A stretch of 64,000 bases of DNA from Marinobacterium profundum (GTDB lineage: Bacteria; Pseudomonadota; Gammaproteobacteria; Pseudomonadales; Balneatricaceae). The stretch covers positions 62,001 through 126,000 of the forward strand of contig NZ_BCNS01000018.1 in the NCBI RefSeq assembly GCF_001528745.1. Direction: 5' to 3'. The notes below the pieces were generated by a model, which had not been told where the DNA came from, searched no databases, and was given only the letters and a program-made list of their open reading frames with translations. The position numbers and the translations under genes were made by a program. Positions 45,632 through 54,293 of this stretch are shown here, in pieces. Positions within the stretch are counted from its first letter, which is position 1, and the number at the start of each line of letters is the position of its first letter.

Positions 45632-46933
45632 TTGAAACCGGTTAAAGTTGGTATCTGCGGTCTTGGCACCGTAGGCTGCGGCACCTTCAATGTGCTTCAG
45701 CGCAATGGAGAGGAAATCAGTCGTCGTGCAGGCCGCGATATAGTCGTAGCCCAGGTGGGCGCGCGGCGTGAAAACCCGAACGCTGATACCCGCGGCATTG
45801 ACCTTACCGCCGACATTTTCGCGGTTGCGACCAACCCGGAAATCGATATCGTGGTTGAGCTCATCGGTGGCTATGATGTCGCCCGCAAGCTGGTGCTGAC
45901 GGCGATCGAAAACGGCAAGCATGTGGTCACCGCCAACAAGGCGCTGATCGCCGTGCACGGCAACGAGATTTTTGCAGCGGCGCAGAAGAACAACGTCATC
46001 GTGGCCTTCGAGGCGGCGGTTGCCGGCGGCATTCCTATTATCAAGGCGATCCGTGAAGGCCTGGCCGGCAACCAGATCAACTGGCTGGCGGGCATTATCA
46101 ATGGCACCGGCAACTTCATCATGAGCGAAATGCGTGAGAAGGGCCGTGACTTTGCCGATGTGCTGGCCGAAGCCCAGGCGCTGGGTTACGCCGAAGCCGA
46201 TCCTACTTTTGATGTGGAAGGTATCGATGCAGCGCACAAGCTGACCATCCTGGCTTCCATCGCATTCGGTATTCCGCTGCAGTTCGACAAGGCCTATACC
46301 GAAGGTATCAGCGCCATTACTCAGGACGACGTGACCTACGCCGACGAGCTGGGCTATCGCATCAAGCATCTGGGTATCAGCCGTCGTACTGACGCGGGTA
46401 TCGAGCTGCGGGTGCATCCGACACTGATTCCCAAGCCGCTGCTGCTGGCCAATGTCGAAGGTGTAATGAATGCGGTTATGGTCGACGGTGATGCCGTGGG
46501 TCAGACGCTGTACTACGGAGCTGGCGCGGGTGCGGAACCTACGGCGTCTGCCGTGGTGGCTGATGTGATCGACGTGGTGCGCATGCTGGATTCCGCGCAG
46601 GGCAACCGTGTACCGCATCTGGCCTTCCAGCCGAGTCAGCTTTCGGACCTGCCGGTGTTGCCGGTGGAGGACATTCAGACTGCTTACTATCTGCGCATTC
46701 ACGCTATCGAGCGTCCCGGCGTACTGGCCCATATCACTAAAATATTTGGTGATAGCGGTATTAACATCGAAGCCATAATCCAGAAGGAAACCACCGCCGA
46801 GCAAGTGCCGGTGATTATCCTGACGCAGCGGGTGAAGGAGCGGGTGATGAATGATGCTCTGGCTCAGATCGAGGCGCTGGACGATATCCTTGGCAAGGTA
46901 ACCCGCATCCGTGTCGAGTTGCTGAAGGATTGA
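45632..46933 (+). CDS. hom: Homoserine dehydrogenase
   Basis: 433 residues, monofunctional enzyme (no aspartokinase domain). TTG start at 45632 preceded by GTGAGGT. NAD(P) site VGICGLGTVGCGTFNVL, VTANKALIAVHG, catalytic domain EAAVAGGIPIIKAIREGLAGNQINWLAGIINGTGNFI, and a C-terminal ACT domain (RIHAIERPGVLAHITKIFGDSGINIEAIIQKE) for feedback by threonine. Followed 10 bp later by thrC. Confidence 0.97.
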   Translation: MKPVKVGICGLGTVGCGTFNVLQRNGEEISRRAGRDIVVAQVGARRENPNADTRGIDLTADIFAVATNPEIDIVVELIGGYDVARKLVLTAIENGKHVVTANKALIAVHGNEIFAAAQKNNVIVAFEAAVAGGIPIIKAIREGLAGNQINWLAGIINGTGNFIMSEMREKGRDFADVLAEAQALGYAEADPTFDVEGIDAAHKLTILASIAFGIPLQFDKAYTEGISAITQDDVTYADELGYRIKHLGISRRTDAGIELRVHPTLIPKPLLLANVEGVMNAVMVDGDAVGQTLYYGAGAGAEPTASAVVADVIDVVRMLDSAQGNRVPHLAFQPSQLSDLPVLPVEDIQTAYYLRIHAIERPGVLAHITKIFGDSGINIEAIIQKETTAEQVPVIILTQRVKERVMNDALAQIEALDDILGKVTRIRVELLKD

Positions 46934-46943
46934 GGAAACGAGC

Positions 46944-48338
46944 ATGAAATATATTTCGACCCGGGGTCAGGCGCCGGCACTCAATTTTGAAGAAGTGCTG
47001 CTGGCAGGACTGGCCAGTGATGGCGGGCTTTATGTGCCCGAAACACTGCCGACCTTTAGTACTGAAGAAATCGCATCCTGGGCGGCACTGCCGTACCACG
47101 AGCTGGCTTTCAAGGTGATTCAGCCCTTCGTCAGTGACTGCATCGATGATGCTGACCTGAAAAAAATGGTGGATGAAACCTACGCCGCTTTTGATCACAG
47201 CGCCGTGGCGCCGCTGGTACAGTTGGGCAGCAACGAATGGGTGCTGGAACTGTTCCATGGCCCGACGCTGGCATTTAAGGATTTTGCGCTGCAGCTGCTG
47301 GGCCGGCTGATGGATCATGTGCTGGCCAAGCGCGGCGAGCGTCTGGTTATCATGGGTGCCACCTCCGGTGACACCGGTTCCGCTGCCATCGAAGGCTGCC
47401 GTCACAGTGATCATCTGGATATCTTTATCCTGCACCCCAACAAGCGGGTGTCTGAGGTTCAGCGTCGCCAGATGACCACAGTGAAGGCCGATAACGTCTT
47501 CAATATTGCACTGGAAGGCAACTTTGATGACTGCCAGCAGATGGTCAAGGACAGCTTTGCCGATCAGAGCTTCCTCAAGGGGCTGAAGCTCGGTGCCGTC
47601 AACTCGATCAACTGGGCCCGCATCATGGCTCAGATCGTGTACTACTTTGCAGCCTCCCTGGCCGTGGGCGGCCCGCATCGTGAAGTCGCCTTTTCGGTGC
47701 CGACTGGCAACTTCGGCGATATCTTCGCAGGCTACCTGGCCAAGCAGATGGGTCTGCCCATCGCTCAGCTGGTGGTTGCTACCAACCGCAACGACATTCT
47801 GCACCGGGTTATTTCCGGTAACGACATGAGCCGCGGTGAGCTGGTGCACACGCTGTCACCGTCAATGGATATCATGGTGTCGTCCAACTTCGAGCGTTTG
47901 CTGTTCGATGTGTACGACCGTGATGGCGCGGCCATTTCTGATCTGATGGCGCGTTTTCGTACCGATGCCGTACAGCTCGACGCAGCGCGCTGGGCCAATG
48001 TCCGCGAGCTGTTCGACAGTCAGGCGGTAGACGACGAAACCACCTGCAAGCTGATTCGTGAGGTGCATGCGCAAACCGGCTATCTGCTGGATCCGCACAC
48101 CGCCATTGGTCTGCAGGCCGGGCGTGACCGCAACCGTGATCGCAGCATTCCGATGATCACCCTGGCCACGGCCCATCCGGTCAAGTTCCCGGAGCCGGTG
48201 GTCAAGGCGGGTCTCGAGTCGCCGCAGCTGCCAGAAGGCATGGCGGATCTGTTTGAGCGCCCCGAGCACTATGAAGTGCTGGCTAATGACCTGTCCGTGG
48301 TACAGGCATTCCTGGCCTCCCATGTTCACAAGGCGTGA
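46944..48338 (+). CDS. thrC: Threonine synthase
   Basis: 464-residue PLP enzyme making threonine from O-phosphohomoserine. Family stretches: YISTRGQAPALNFEEVLLAGLASDGGLYVPE, FHGPTLAFKDFALQLLG with the PLP lysine (FKDF), GATSGDTGSAAIEG, LHPNKRVSEVQRRQMTT and PTGNFGDIFAGYLAKQMG. Long (fungal-like, class II) form. Operon with hom. Confidence 0.97.
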   Translation: MKYISTRGQAPALNFEEVLLAGLASDGGLYVPETLPTFSTEEIASWAALPYHELAFKVIQPFVSDCIDDADLKKMVDETYAAFDHSAVAPLVQLGSNEWVLELFHGPTLAFKDFALQLLGRLMDHVLAKRGERLVIMGATSGDTGSAAIEGCRHSDHLDIFILHPNKRVSEVQRRQMTTVKADNVFNIALEGNFDDCQQMVKDSFADQSFLKGLKLGAVNSINWARIMAQIVYYFAASLAVGGPHREVAFSVPTGNFGDIFAGYLAKQMGLPIAQLVVATNRNDILHRVISGNDMSRGELVHTLSPSMDIMVSSNFERLLFDVYDRDGAAISDLMARFRTDAVQLDAARWANVRELFDSQAVDDETTCKLIREVHAQTGYLLDPHTAIGLQAGRDRNRDRSIPMITLATAHPVKFPEPVVKAGLESPQLPEGMADLFERPEHYEVLANDLSVVQAFLASHVHKA

Positions 48339-48407
48339 CAGTACCAGCGCCTGATGTGCTGAGGCCGATTTGCAGTGCCTGTGGCGCTGCCTATCGGCTG
48401 TAGCTGC

Positions 48408-49205
48408 ATGGATAATCTGTTCTTCCTCATTTCCAAAACCCTGTGGCTGGCGGTACAGCCGGATAACCTGCTGGTTCTGCTGCTATTGCTGGCGGCCTGG
48501 GGTGTCTGGCTAGGGCGTCGCTGGGGTCGGGTTTTGCTGGGTTTTCTGGCCCTGGCCATGTTGAGTCTTATGCTGCTGCCACTGGGTAATCTGCTGCTGC
48601 AGCCGCTGGAATCACGCTTTCTGCCTGCGGCACTGCCCGAGTCGGTGGCGGGCATTATGGTACTGGGCGGCGGCGAGGATGCCGACCTGAGTGCGCGCTG
48701 GGAGCAAAGCCAGTTCAACAGTGCGGCCGAGCGTCTGATGGTGCTGCCAGAGCTGATGCAGCGCTATCCTGACGCCCAGGTTGTGTTCAGTGGTGGCTCT
48801 GCCGCGGTGCTGGATGCACAGTACCGCGGCGCCGATGTGGCCCAGAACTGGCTGGCCACGCTGCCGGCATCCCTGTTCGAGCGGCCGGTGCTGTTCGAGC
48901 GAGATTCGCGTAATACCTGGGAAAATGCGCTCTTCAGCGCTCGCCTGCTGGGTGGCGTACCTGAGCAACCCTGGCTGCTGGTCACCTCGGCCTTCCACAT
49001 GCCACGCTCCGTGGGTATCTATCGACAGCTTGGCTGGCAGCTAGTGCCTTATCCGGTGGACTACATCAGCTCCGGGGATTTGGTGCGGGTGCAGTTCGCC
49101 CTCAATCTGCGTGATCTGGTGGTGGGCGTGCGAGAATGGACAGGTCTGCTGATTTACCACCTCACAGGGCGCACCACTGCGTTTTTCCCGGCACCCGAGG
49201 CCTGA
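48408..49205 (+). CDS. ElyC/SanA-type DUF218 membrane protein
   Basis: 265 residues: two N-terminal hydrophobic helices (about 12-30 and 38-60), then a DUF218 domain with GIMVLGGG, VVFSGGSAA, RDSRNTWENALFSARLLG and PWLLVTSAFHMPRSVGIYRQLGWQLVPYPVDY. ElyC of E. coli affects peptidoglycan/lipid II metabolism. ATG at 48408 chosen; a frame exists to 48375. It overlaps nothing and precedes recJ by 4 bp. Confidence 0.9.
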   Translation: MDNLFFLISKTLWLAVQPDNLLVLLLLLAAWGVWLGRRWGRVLLGFLALAMLSLMLLPLGNLLLQPLESRFLPAALPESVAGIMVLGGGEDADLSARWEQSQFNSAAERLMVLPELMQRYPDAQVVFSGGSAAVLDAQYRGADVAQNWLATLPASLFERPVLFERDSRNTWENALFSARLLGGVPEQPWLLVTSAFHMPRSVGIYRQLGWQLVPYPVDYISSGDLVRVQFALNLRDLVVGVREWTGLLIYHLTGRTTAFFPAPEA

Positions 49206-49209
49206 TGCC

Positions 49210-50949
49210 ATGACGGATATACAGATCGAACGGCGCCCGACGCCGGACAGCAGCCTGCCGGTTTTCAGTCAAACCCATGCCGTGCTGGCGCGCATCTATG
49301 CCGCCCGCGGCGTGCAATCGCTGGATCATCTGGGGCGTTCACTTGCAGAGCTGCTGCCGGATTCCGGCCTGCAGGGGCTGGATGCGGCGGTGGCCCGGCT
49401 GGTAAAGGCGATTAGCGCCGGCGAGAGCATACTGATTGTCGGCGACTTTGACTGCGATGGTGCCACCAGTACCGCAGTGGCGGTGCTGGCGCTACGCATG
49501 ATGGGCGCAGCCCAGGTGGATTACCTGGTGCCCAACCGCTTTGAGTACGGCTATGGCCTGAGTCCTGAAATCGTTGAAGTGGCCCGTCAGCAGAACCCGA
49601 ATCTGCTGGTGACGGTCGACAACGGCATCTCCAGTATTGAGGGGGTGGCCCGCGCCAATGCCTGTGGCATGGATGTGGTGGTGACCGATCACCACCTGGC
49701 CGGCAGCGAACTGCCGGCGGCCTGCGCCATCGTCAACCCCAATCAGCCGGGCTGCGGCTTTATTGCCAAGTCGACCTGCGGTGTCGGGGTGATTTTTTAC
49801 GTCATGATCGCGCTGCGCCGAGCGCTTAGCGCCAGTGGCTGGTTTGAACAGCGTAACCTGCGGGCGCCGAACCTCGCCAGTCTGCTGGATCTGGTGGCGC
49901 TGGGGACTGTGGCCGATGTGGTGGCGCTGGAGCACAACAACCGCGTGCTGGTGCACCAGGGTCTGCAGCGTATCCGGGCTGGCAAGGCGCGTCCTGGCTT
50001 GCGGGCGCTCATTGAGGTGTCGGGCCGCAGCCAGTCGCGTCTGGTAGCGAGTGATCTTGGCTTTGCCCTGGCGCCGCGCCTCAACGCCGCCGGCCGGCTC
50101 GAAGACATGTCTATCGGCATCGAATGTCTGCTCACCGATGATCCTGATCGTGCGCTGGAGCTTGCCCGTACCCTCGATGAGCTGAATCAGGAGCGTCGTG
50201 GTATTGAGCAGGAGATGCAGCAGCAGGCACTGCAATCGCTGGCACGGCTGGAGCTGGATGAGACAGCGTTGCCCGTGGGGCTCTGCCTGTACGATGAAAG
50301 CTGGCATCAGGGTGTTATCGGGATTCTGGCCTCGCGCATCAAGGAGCGGGTACATCGCCCGGTCATTGCCTTTGCCCCTGGCGACAATGGTGAGATCAAG
50401 GGATCGGCCCGCTCGATCAGCGGTTTTCATATCCGCGACGGGCTTGATGCCATAGCTGCGCGCTACCCCGGCTTGCTGCACAAGTTTGGCGGCCATGCGA
50501 TGGCGGCGGGCATGACGCTGGATGCGGCACGTTTTGACGACTTCAGTGCGGCCTTTGATGAGCAAGTGCGACAACAACTCGATGAAAAAGCCCTCACACG
50601 ACGTCTGCTGACGGATGGCGCATTGAGTGCCGCCGATCTGAGTATCGAGCTGGCGGAAGTGCTTCGAGAAGGCGGGCCCTGGGGGCAGCAGTTTGCGGAG
50701 CCACTGTTCGATGGTGAGTTTGGTTTGCTGCAGCAGCGCATTGTCGGGCAGCGGCATCTGAAGCTGGTTCTGATGGAGCCGGCCACCGGGCTCGCGATCG
50801 ATGCCATCTGGTTTAATATTGATACGGCACTCTGGCCAGACACCTCGGTGCAACGGGTACGGGTGGTGTATCGGCTGGACGTGAATGAGTTTCGCGGCCA
50901 GCGTAATCTGCAGCTGATGGTGGATCACCTCGAAGCGATCAGCGCATAA
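49210..50949 (+). CDS. recJ: Single-strand-specific exonuclease RecJ
   Basis: 579 residues; 5'-3' ssDNA exonuclease of recombination and mismatch repair. DHH-family motifs: LIVGDFDCDGATSTAVAVL, NRFEYGYGLSPEIVE, VTVDNGISSIEGV, VVVTDHHLAG (DHH), and the DHHA1 motif region HKFGGHAMAAGMTL, plus APRLNAAGRLEDMSIGIECLL. ATG start at 49210, 4 bp after the upstream gene. Confidence 0.97.
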   Translation: MTDIQIERRPTPDSSLPVFSQTHAVLARIYAARGVQSLDHLGRSLAELLPDSGLQGLDAAVARLVKAISAGESILIVGDFDCDGATSTAVAVLALRMMGAAQVDYLVPNRFEYGYGLSPEIVEVARQQNPNLLVTVDNGISSIEGVARANACGMDVVVTDHHLAGSELPAACAIVNPNQPGCGFIAKSTCGVGVIFYVMIALRRALSASGWFEQRNLRAPNLASLLDLVALGTVADVVALEHNNRVLVHQGLQRIRAGKARPGLRALIEVSGRSQSRLVASDLGFALAPRLNAAGRLEDMSIGIECLLTDDPDRALELARTLDELNQERRGIEQEMQQQALQSLARLELDETALPVGLCLYDESWHQGVIGILASRIKERVHRPVIAFAPGDNGEIKGSARSISGFHIRDGLDAIAARYPGLLHKFGGHAMAAGMTLDAARFDDFSAAFDEQVRQQLDEKALTRRLLTDGALSAADLSIELAEVLREGGPWGQQFAEPLFDGEFGLLQQRIVGQRHLKLVLMEPATGLAIDAIWFNIDTALWPDTSVQRVRVVYRLDVNEFRGQRNLQLMVDHLEAISA

Positions 50950-50999
50950 GTGTGGGGTCGTACTGGCTCCAGAATTTGTTGATAAAAGGAAATACGGGA

Positions 51000-51182
51000 A
51001 TGAATGATCTGACGCTGAATGAACTCAACACCCTGCTGGCGGTTTTCGCCAGGGCTGGCGTTGAAACGGGCGCAGGTGCCGAGGGTGAGCTGCTGCAGCG
51101 TCTGAGCCAGGCCCAGGCTGAGCGCGAAGAACTGGACAGCATGGACTTTGACGACTGCGCCGGCGGTGCCTGCAAACTATAA
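51000..51182 (+). CDS. Small protein with Cys-containing tail (60 aa)
   Basis: 60-residue acidic, helical protein (MNDLTLNELNTLLAVF...) ending DDCAGGACKL. Preceded by AAAGGAAAT. A GTG-started form from 50952 is possible but less likely. Two Cys near the C-terminus (C-x4-C) could bind metal. Family not recognised; located 50 bp after recJ. Confidence 0.6.
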   Translation: MNDLTLNELNTLLAVFARAGVETGAGAEGELLQRLSQAQAEREELDSMDFDDCAGGACKL

Positions 51183-51402
51183 TGCTGCTTAGCGCCACCT
51201 ATAGTCAGCAGCAATGGTTGGCAGATTGATCGTGCCGGTTTGTGCCGCTCGCTGACATTGTGCGGGATGCGGTATGGGTGGATCTCAGGGAAGAATACAG
51301 CCAGACTTGGCGGTGCTGATTGCCGCCGCAGCGCTTTGTCATCGCATCTAAGCATTGAAGTTGACCGTGCCTTTGTCGGGTCACGCAAGTCAGGAGCCAT
51401 TG

Positions 51403-54192
51403 ATGTCAGCAGGACGCAGCAATTTGTCTGCTTGTATAGCGCAAAGTCGGTTGCTGTGTCCGAGGCTGGCTCTGGTAACTGTGCCCGCTTTGATGCTGTT
51501 GCCTTCGACCTTGCGAGCGGCAGGCGTCCAGACGTTGCTTGATAATCCCGGGCCTGTGCCGGCTGTCCTGCTGTTGATGCTTGTGCTCATTCTGGCAGCG
51601 CTGGCTGCTGTCTGTTTTCACTGCTGGCGTCAGCAGGCGCAGTTGCGCGAACTTGAGGCCAGTCGCAATCGTTATAAAGCCATCTTCGATACGCTGCCTG
51701 AATCGGCTTCTATCAAAAACGCCCGTGGCCAGTATCTGGATTGTAATCGTGCTTTTGAGGCTTTCACCGGATTTGATGTTGCTGCGCTGCAGGGAAGAAC
51801 CAGTGGTGAAATATTCTCGGCGTCGGATGGGCAGCGCATTTCGGTGCAGGACCGCCAGGCGCTTGAGTCAGACGGGGTTTTCGCTGGCGAAGACTGGGTA
51901 CATAGCGTCGGTCGTCGACCGCGGCTGGTAAGTTTTTTGCGTACCCGCCTGCCAATTCAGGGGGCGCAGGAAAAGACGATACTGGTGATCGGCAGTGACA
52001 TTACCGAGCAGCGCCAGGAAGCCGTTATCACGCGGCTACAGAGCATGACACTGGACTGTCTGCTGCGCGGCATTGCCCTGCCCATCGTGCTTGAACGTCT
52101 TATTGAAACGGTTGAGCAGGCCTATCCTTGGCTGCTCTGTTCGGTCATGCTGCTCGATAAGGATCACTTGCTGCGCTCTACGGCTGCGCCCTCATTACCG
52201 GATTATTTTCGCGAAATATCAGACGGTCTGAGCGCAGCAGAAGGCGTTGGTGCCTGCGGTACGGCTGCCGCCACCGGCAAGCGCGTGCTTGTTGAGGATG
52301 CGCAGCAACATCCCTATTTCTCTGCTTTTGTAGAGGTTGTGGCACGGGCCAATATTGTAGCCTGCTGGTCGGAGCCCGTGTTTGACAGTCAGGGTGGAAT
52401 CCTGGGGACCTTCTGCTTGTATTCGCCTGAAGCAGGTGCGCCAACACCGGCGCAGATCAAGCTGCTGGAACAGGCGGCGCGGCTGGTGAGTCTTGCGGTG
52501 GAACGTAGCCGGCGCGAAGATCAGTTGCGAAAGCTGTCGCGGGCGGTGGAGCAAAGCTCCAGCATGGTGGTAATTACCGACGCCAGCGGCATTATCGAAT
52601 ACGTGAATGAAGAGTTCTGCGAAGTCACCGGCTACAGCGTTGAGGAGGTGCTGTGGCAGCGTCCGTCGCTGCTGAAATCCGGTGAGACTGACCCCGAGGT
52701 CTATCGCAATATGTGGCAGGCGTTGTTGGCGGGGGAGGACTGGCACGGTGAAATTCGCAATAGGCGCAAGTCCGGTGCGCTCTACTGGTCGGCACTGTCA
52801 CTGTCGCCGATTCAGGATGATAACGGCAACGTGACTCATTTTATCGGCATCAGTGAAGATATCTCCGCTCAGAAGCATTCCCAGGCGCAGATTGAGCAGC
52901 TGGCCTTCTATGATCCCCTTACCCAGCTGGGTAACCGGCGACTGTTCCGCGAGCAGCTGGATCAGGAACTGCGCAAGGTGCGCCGCACCGGCCAGCAGTT
53001 GGCGGTGTTCTATCTGGATCTGGACAACTTCAAGCAGATTAACGATACCCTCGGTCATGATATAGGTGACCGGCTGTTGCAGGCGATCGCCGGGCACCTG
53101 CGGGTGACGCTGCGCGAGACCGATATTATCGCGCGCCTGGGGGGGGATGAATTCATCATCCTGCTACCTCAGGTGACGGGCCTGGGGCAGGCCAAGAAAG
53201 TAGCGGAGAAACTGCTTAACGCGCTGCGCACGCCTATTCCTGTGGCCGGGCATGAGGTGCTGATTACCTTCAGTATCGGCATTACGCTAGCGCCGGATGA
53301 CGGTGATACCTGGTCTGTACTGATGAAAAATGCGGATCTGGCAATGTACCGAGCCAAGCGTCAGGGGCGCAACAACTACCAGTTCTTTACCCGTGAAATG
53401 AATGAAGAGGTGATGCGGCGGGCGCAGATGGAAGCCGAGCTGCGCACTGCGCTGGAAGGAGGGCACTTCAGTCTCGTCTATCAGCCGCAGTGGAATTTGC
53501 TGGGCGGTTTGCAGCTGGTGGGTATGGAAGCCCTGATTCGCTGGCACCATGCTGAGCGTGGCTGGATTTCACCGGCTGAATTCATTCCTGTGGCTGAGGA
53601 GTTGGGCCTGATAGTGCCGCTGGGTAACTGGGTTATCCGCGAAGCCTGTAGTGCCGGTTTTCATGTGGTCGAGCAGGGGCATGATGTCAAGGTGGCGGTG
53701 AACCTGTCGCTGCGCCAGTTCCGTGACCCGAACCTGCTGAATACGGTGCGTGAGGCGCTTCAGAGCAGCGGGCTTGAAGCACGCTATCTGGAATTCGAGA
53801 TTACCGAATCCATGATCATGGACGATATCAATCGTGTGCTTGAGATCCTGGGCGCGCTCAAGGAGTTGGGTGTAACGCTGTCGATCGACGACTTTGGTAC
53901 CGGCTATTCTTCGCTGAGTTATCTCAAGCAACTGCCGCTGGACCAACTCAAGGTGGATGCTTCCTTTGTGCGGGATATACCTCACGACCGCAACGACATG
54001 GAAATTACCGCCGCCGTTATCGCCATGGCTCACAAGCTGGGATTAAAGGTGGTGGCGGAGGGCATTGAAACCCCGGAGCAGCTGGCCTTCTTGCGCGAGA
54101 ACCGCTGTGAAATGGGCCAGGGCTACCTGCTGGCGCGCCCTATGCCGCTGGAATCGGTTATGCAGCTATTGGAGGTTGAACTGACCGACTGA
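51403..54192 (+). CDS. PAS-GAF-PAS-GGDEF-EAL cyclic-di-GMP protein
   Basis: 929 residues from ATG 51403 (an in-frame ATG at 51355 is possible). Hydrophobic segments near residues 25-40 and 52-72, PAS about 90-200 (RYKAIFDTLPESASIKN), GAF about 215-370, second PAS about 385-500 (AVEQSSSMVVITDASGIIEYVN), GGDEF about 510-670 with intact RLGGDEF, and EAL about 680-925 with GMEALIRW, VAVNLSLRQF, DDFGTGYSSLSYLK and AEGIET. Both catalytic domains look complete; the net activity cannot be predicted. Followed by a second c-di-GMP gene on the same strand after 101 bp. Confidence 0.93.
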   Translation: MSAGRSNLSACIAQSRLLCPRLALVTVPALMLLPSTLRAAGVQTLLDNPGPVPAVLLLMLVLILAALAAVCFHCWRQQAQLRELEASRNRYKAIFDTLPESASIKNARGQYLDCNRAFEAFTGFDVAALQGRTSGEIFSASDGQRISVQDRQALESDGVFAGEDWVHSVGRRPRLVSFLRTRLPIQGAQEKTILVIGSDITEQRQEAVITRLQSMTLDCLLRGIALPIVLERLIETVEQAYPWLLCSVMLLDKDHLLRSTAAPSLPDYFREISDGLSAAEGVGACGTAAATGKRVLVEDAQQHPYFSAFVEVVARANIVACWSEPVFDSQGGILGTFCLYSPEAGAPTPAQIKLLEQAARLVSLAVERSRREDQLRKLSRAVEQSSSMVVITDASGIIEYVNEEFCEVTGYSVEEVLWQRPSLLKSGETDPEVYRNMWQALLAGEDWHGEIRNRRKSGALYWSALSLSPIQDDNGNVTHFIGISEDISAQKHSQAQIEQLAFYDPLTQLGNRRLFREQLDQELRKVRRTGQQLAVFYLDLDNFKQINDTLGHDIGDRLLQAIAGHLRVTLRETDIIARLGGDEFIILLPQVTGLGQAKKVAEKLLNALRTPIPVAGHEVLITFSIGITLAPDDGDTWSVLMKNADLAMYRAKRQGRNNYQFFTREMNEEVMRRAQMEAELRTALEGGHFSLVYQPQWNLLGGLQLVGMEALIRWHHAERGWISPAEFIPVAEELGLIVPLGNWVIREACSAGFHVVEQGHDVKVAVNLSLRQFRDPNLLNTVREALQSSGLEARYLEFEITESMIMDDINRVLEILGALKELGVTLSIDDFGTGYSSLSYLKQLPLDQLKVDASFVRDIPHDRNDMEITAAVIAMAHKLGLKVVAEGIETPEQLAFLRENRCEMGQGYLLARPMPLESVMQLLEVELTD

Positions 54193-54293
54193 GTCACGGG
54201 CGGCGCCCAGGTTTTGCTGTCGCTGTCATGCGTCTGTCATTAAACGGGCATAGTCTGGCGGCCATAATGTCGCTAGCTCCCGGTGAATAACGC

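Noticed and set aside
45575-46945. Minus-strand frame opposite hom
   Set aside because: Antisense shadow of a certain gene; no ribosome site or domain pattern.
49492-50928. Long minus-strand open frame opposite recJ
   Set aside because: Lies entirely within recJ and has the composition of an antisense frame (rich in His, Gln, Arg); no protein-like features.
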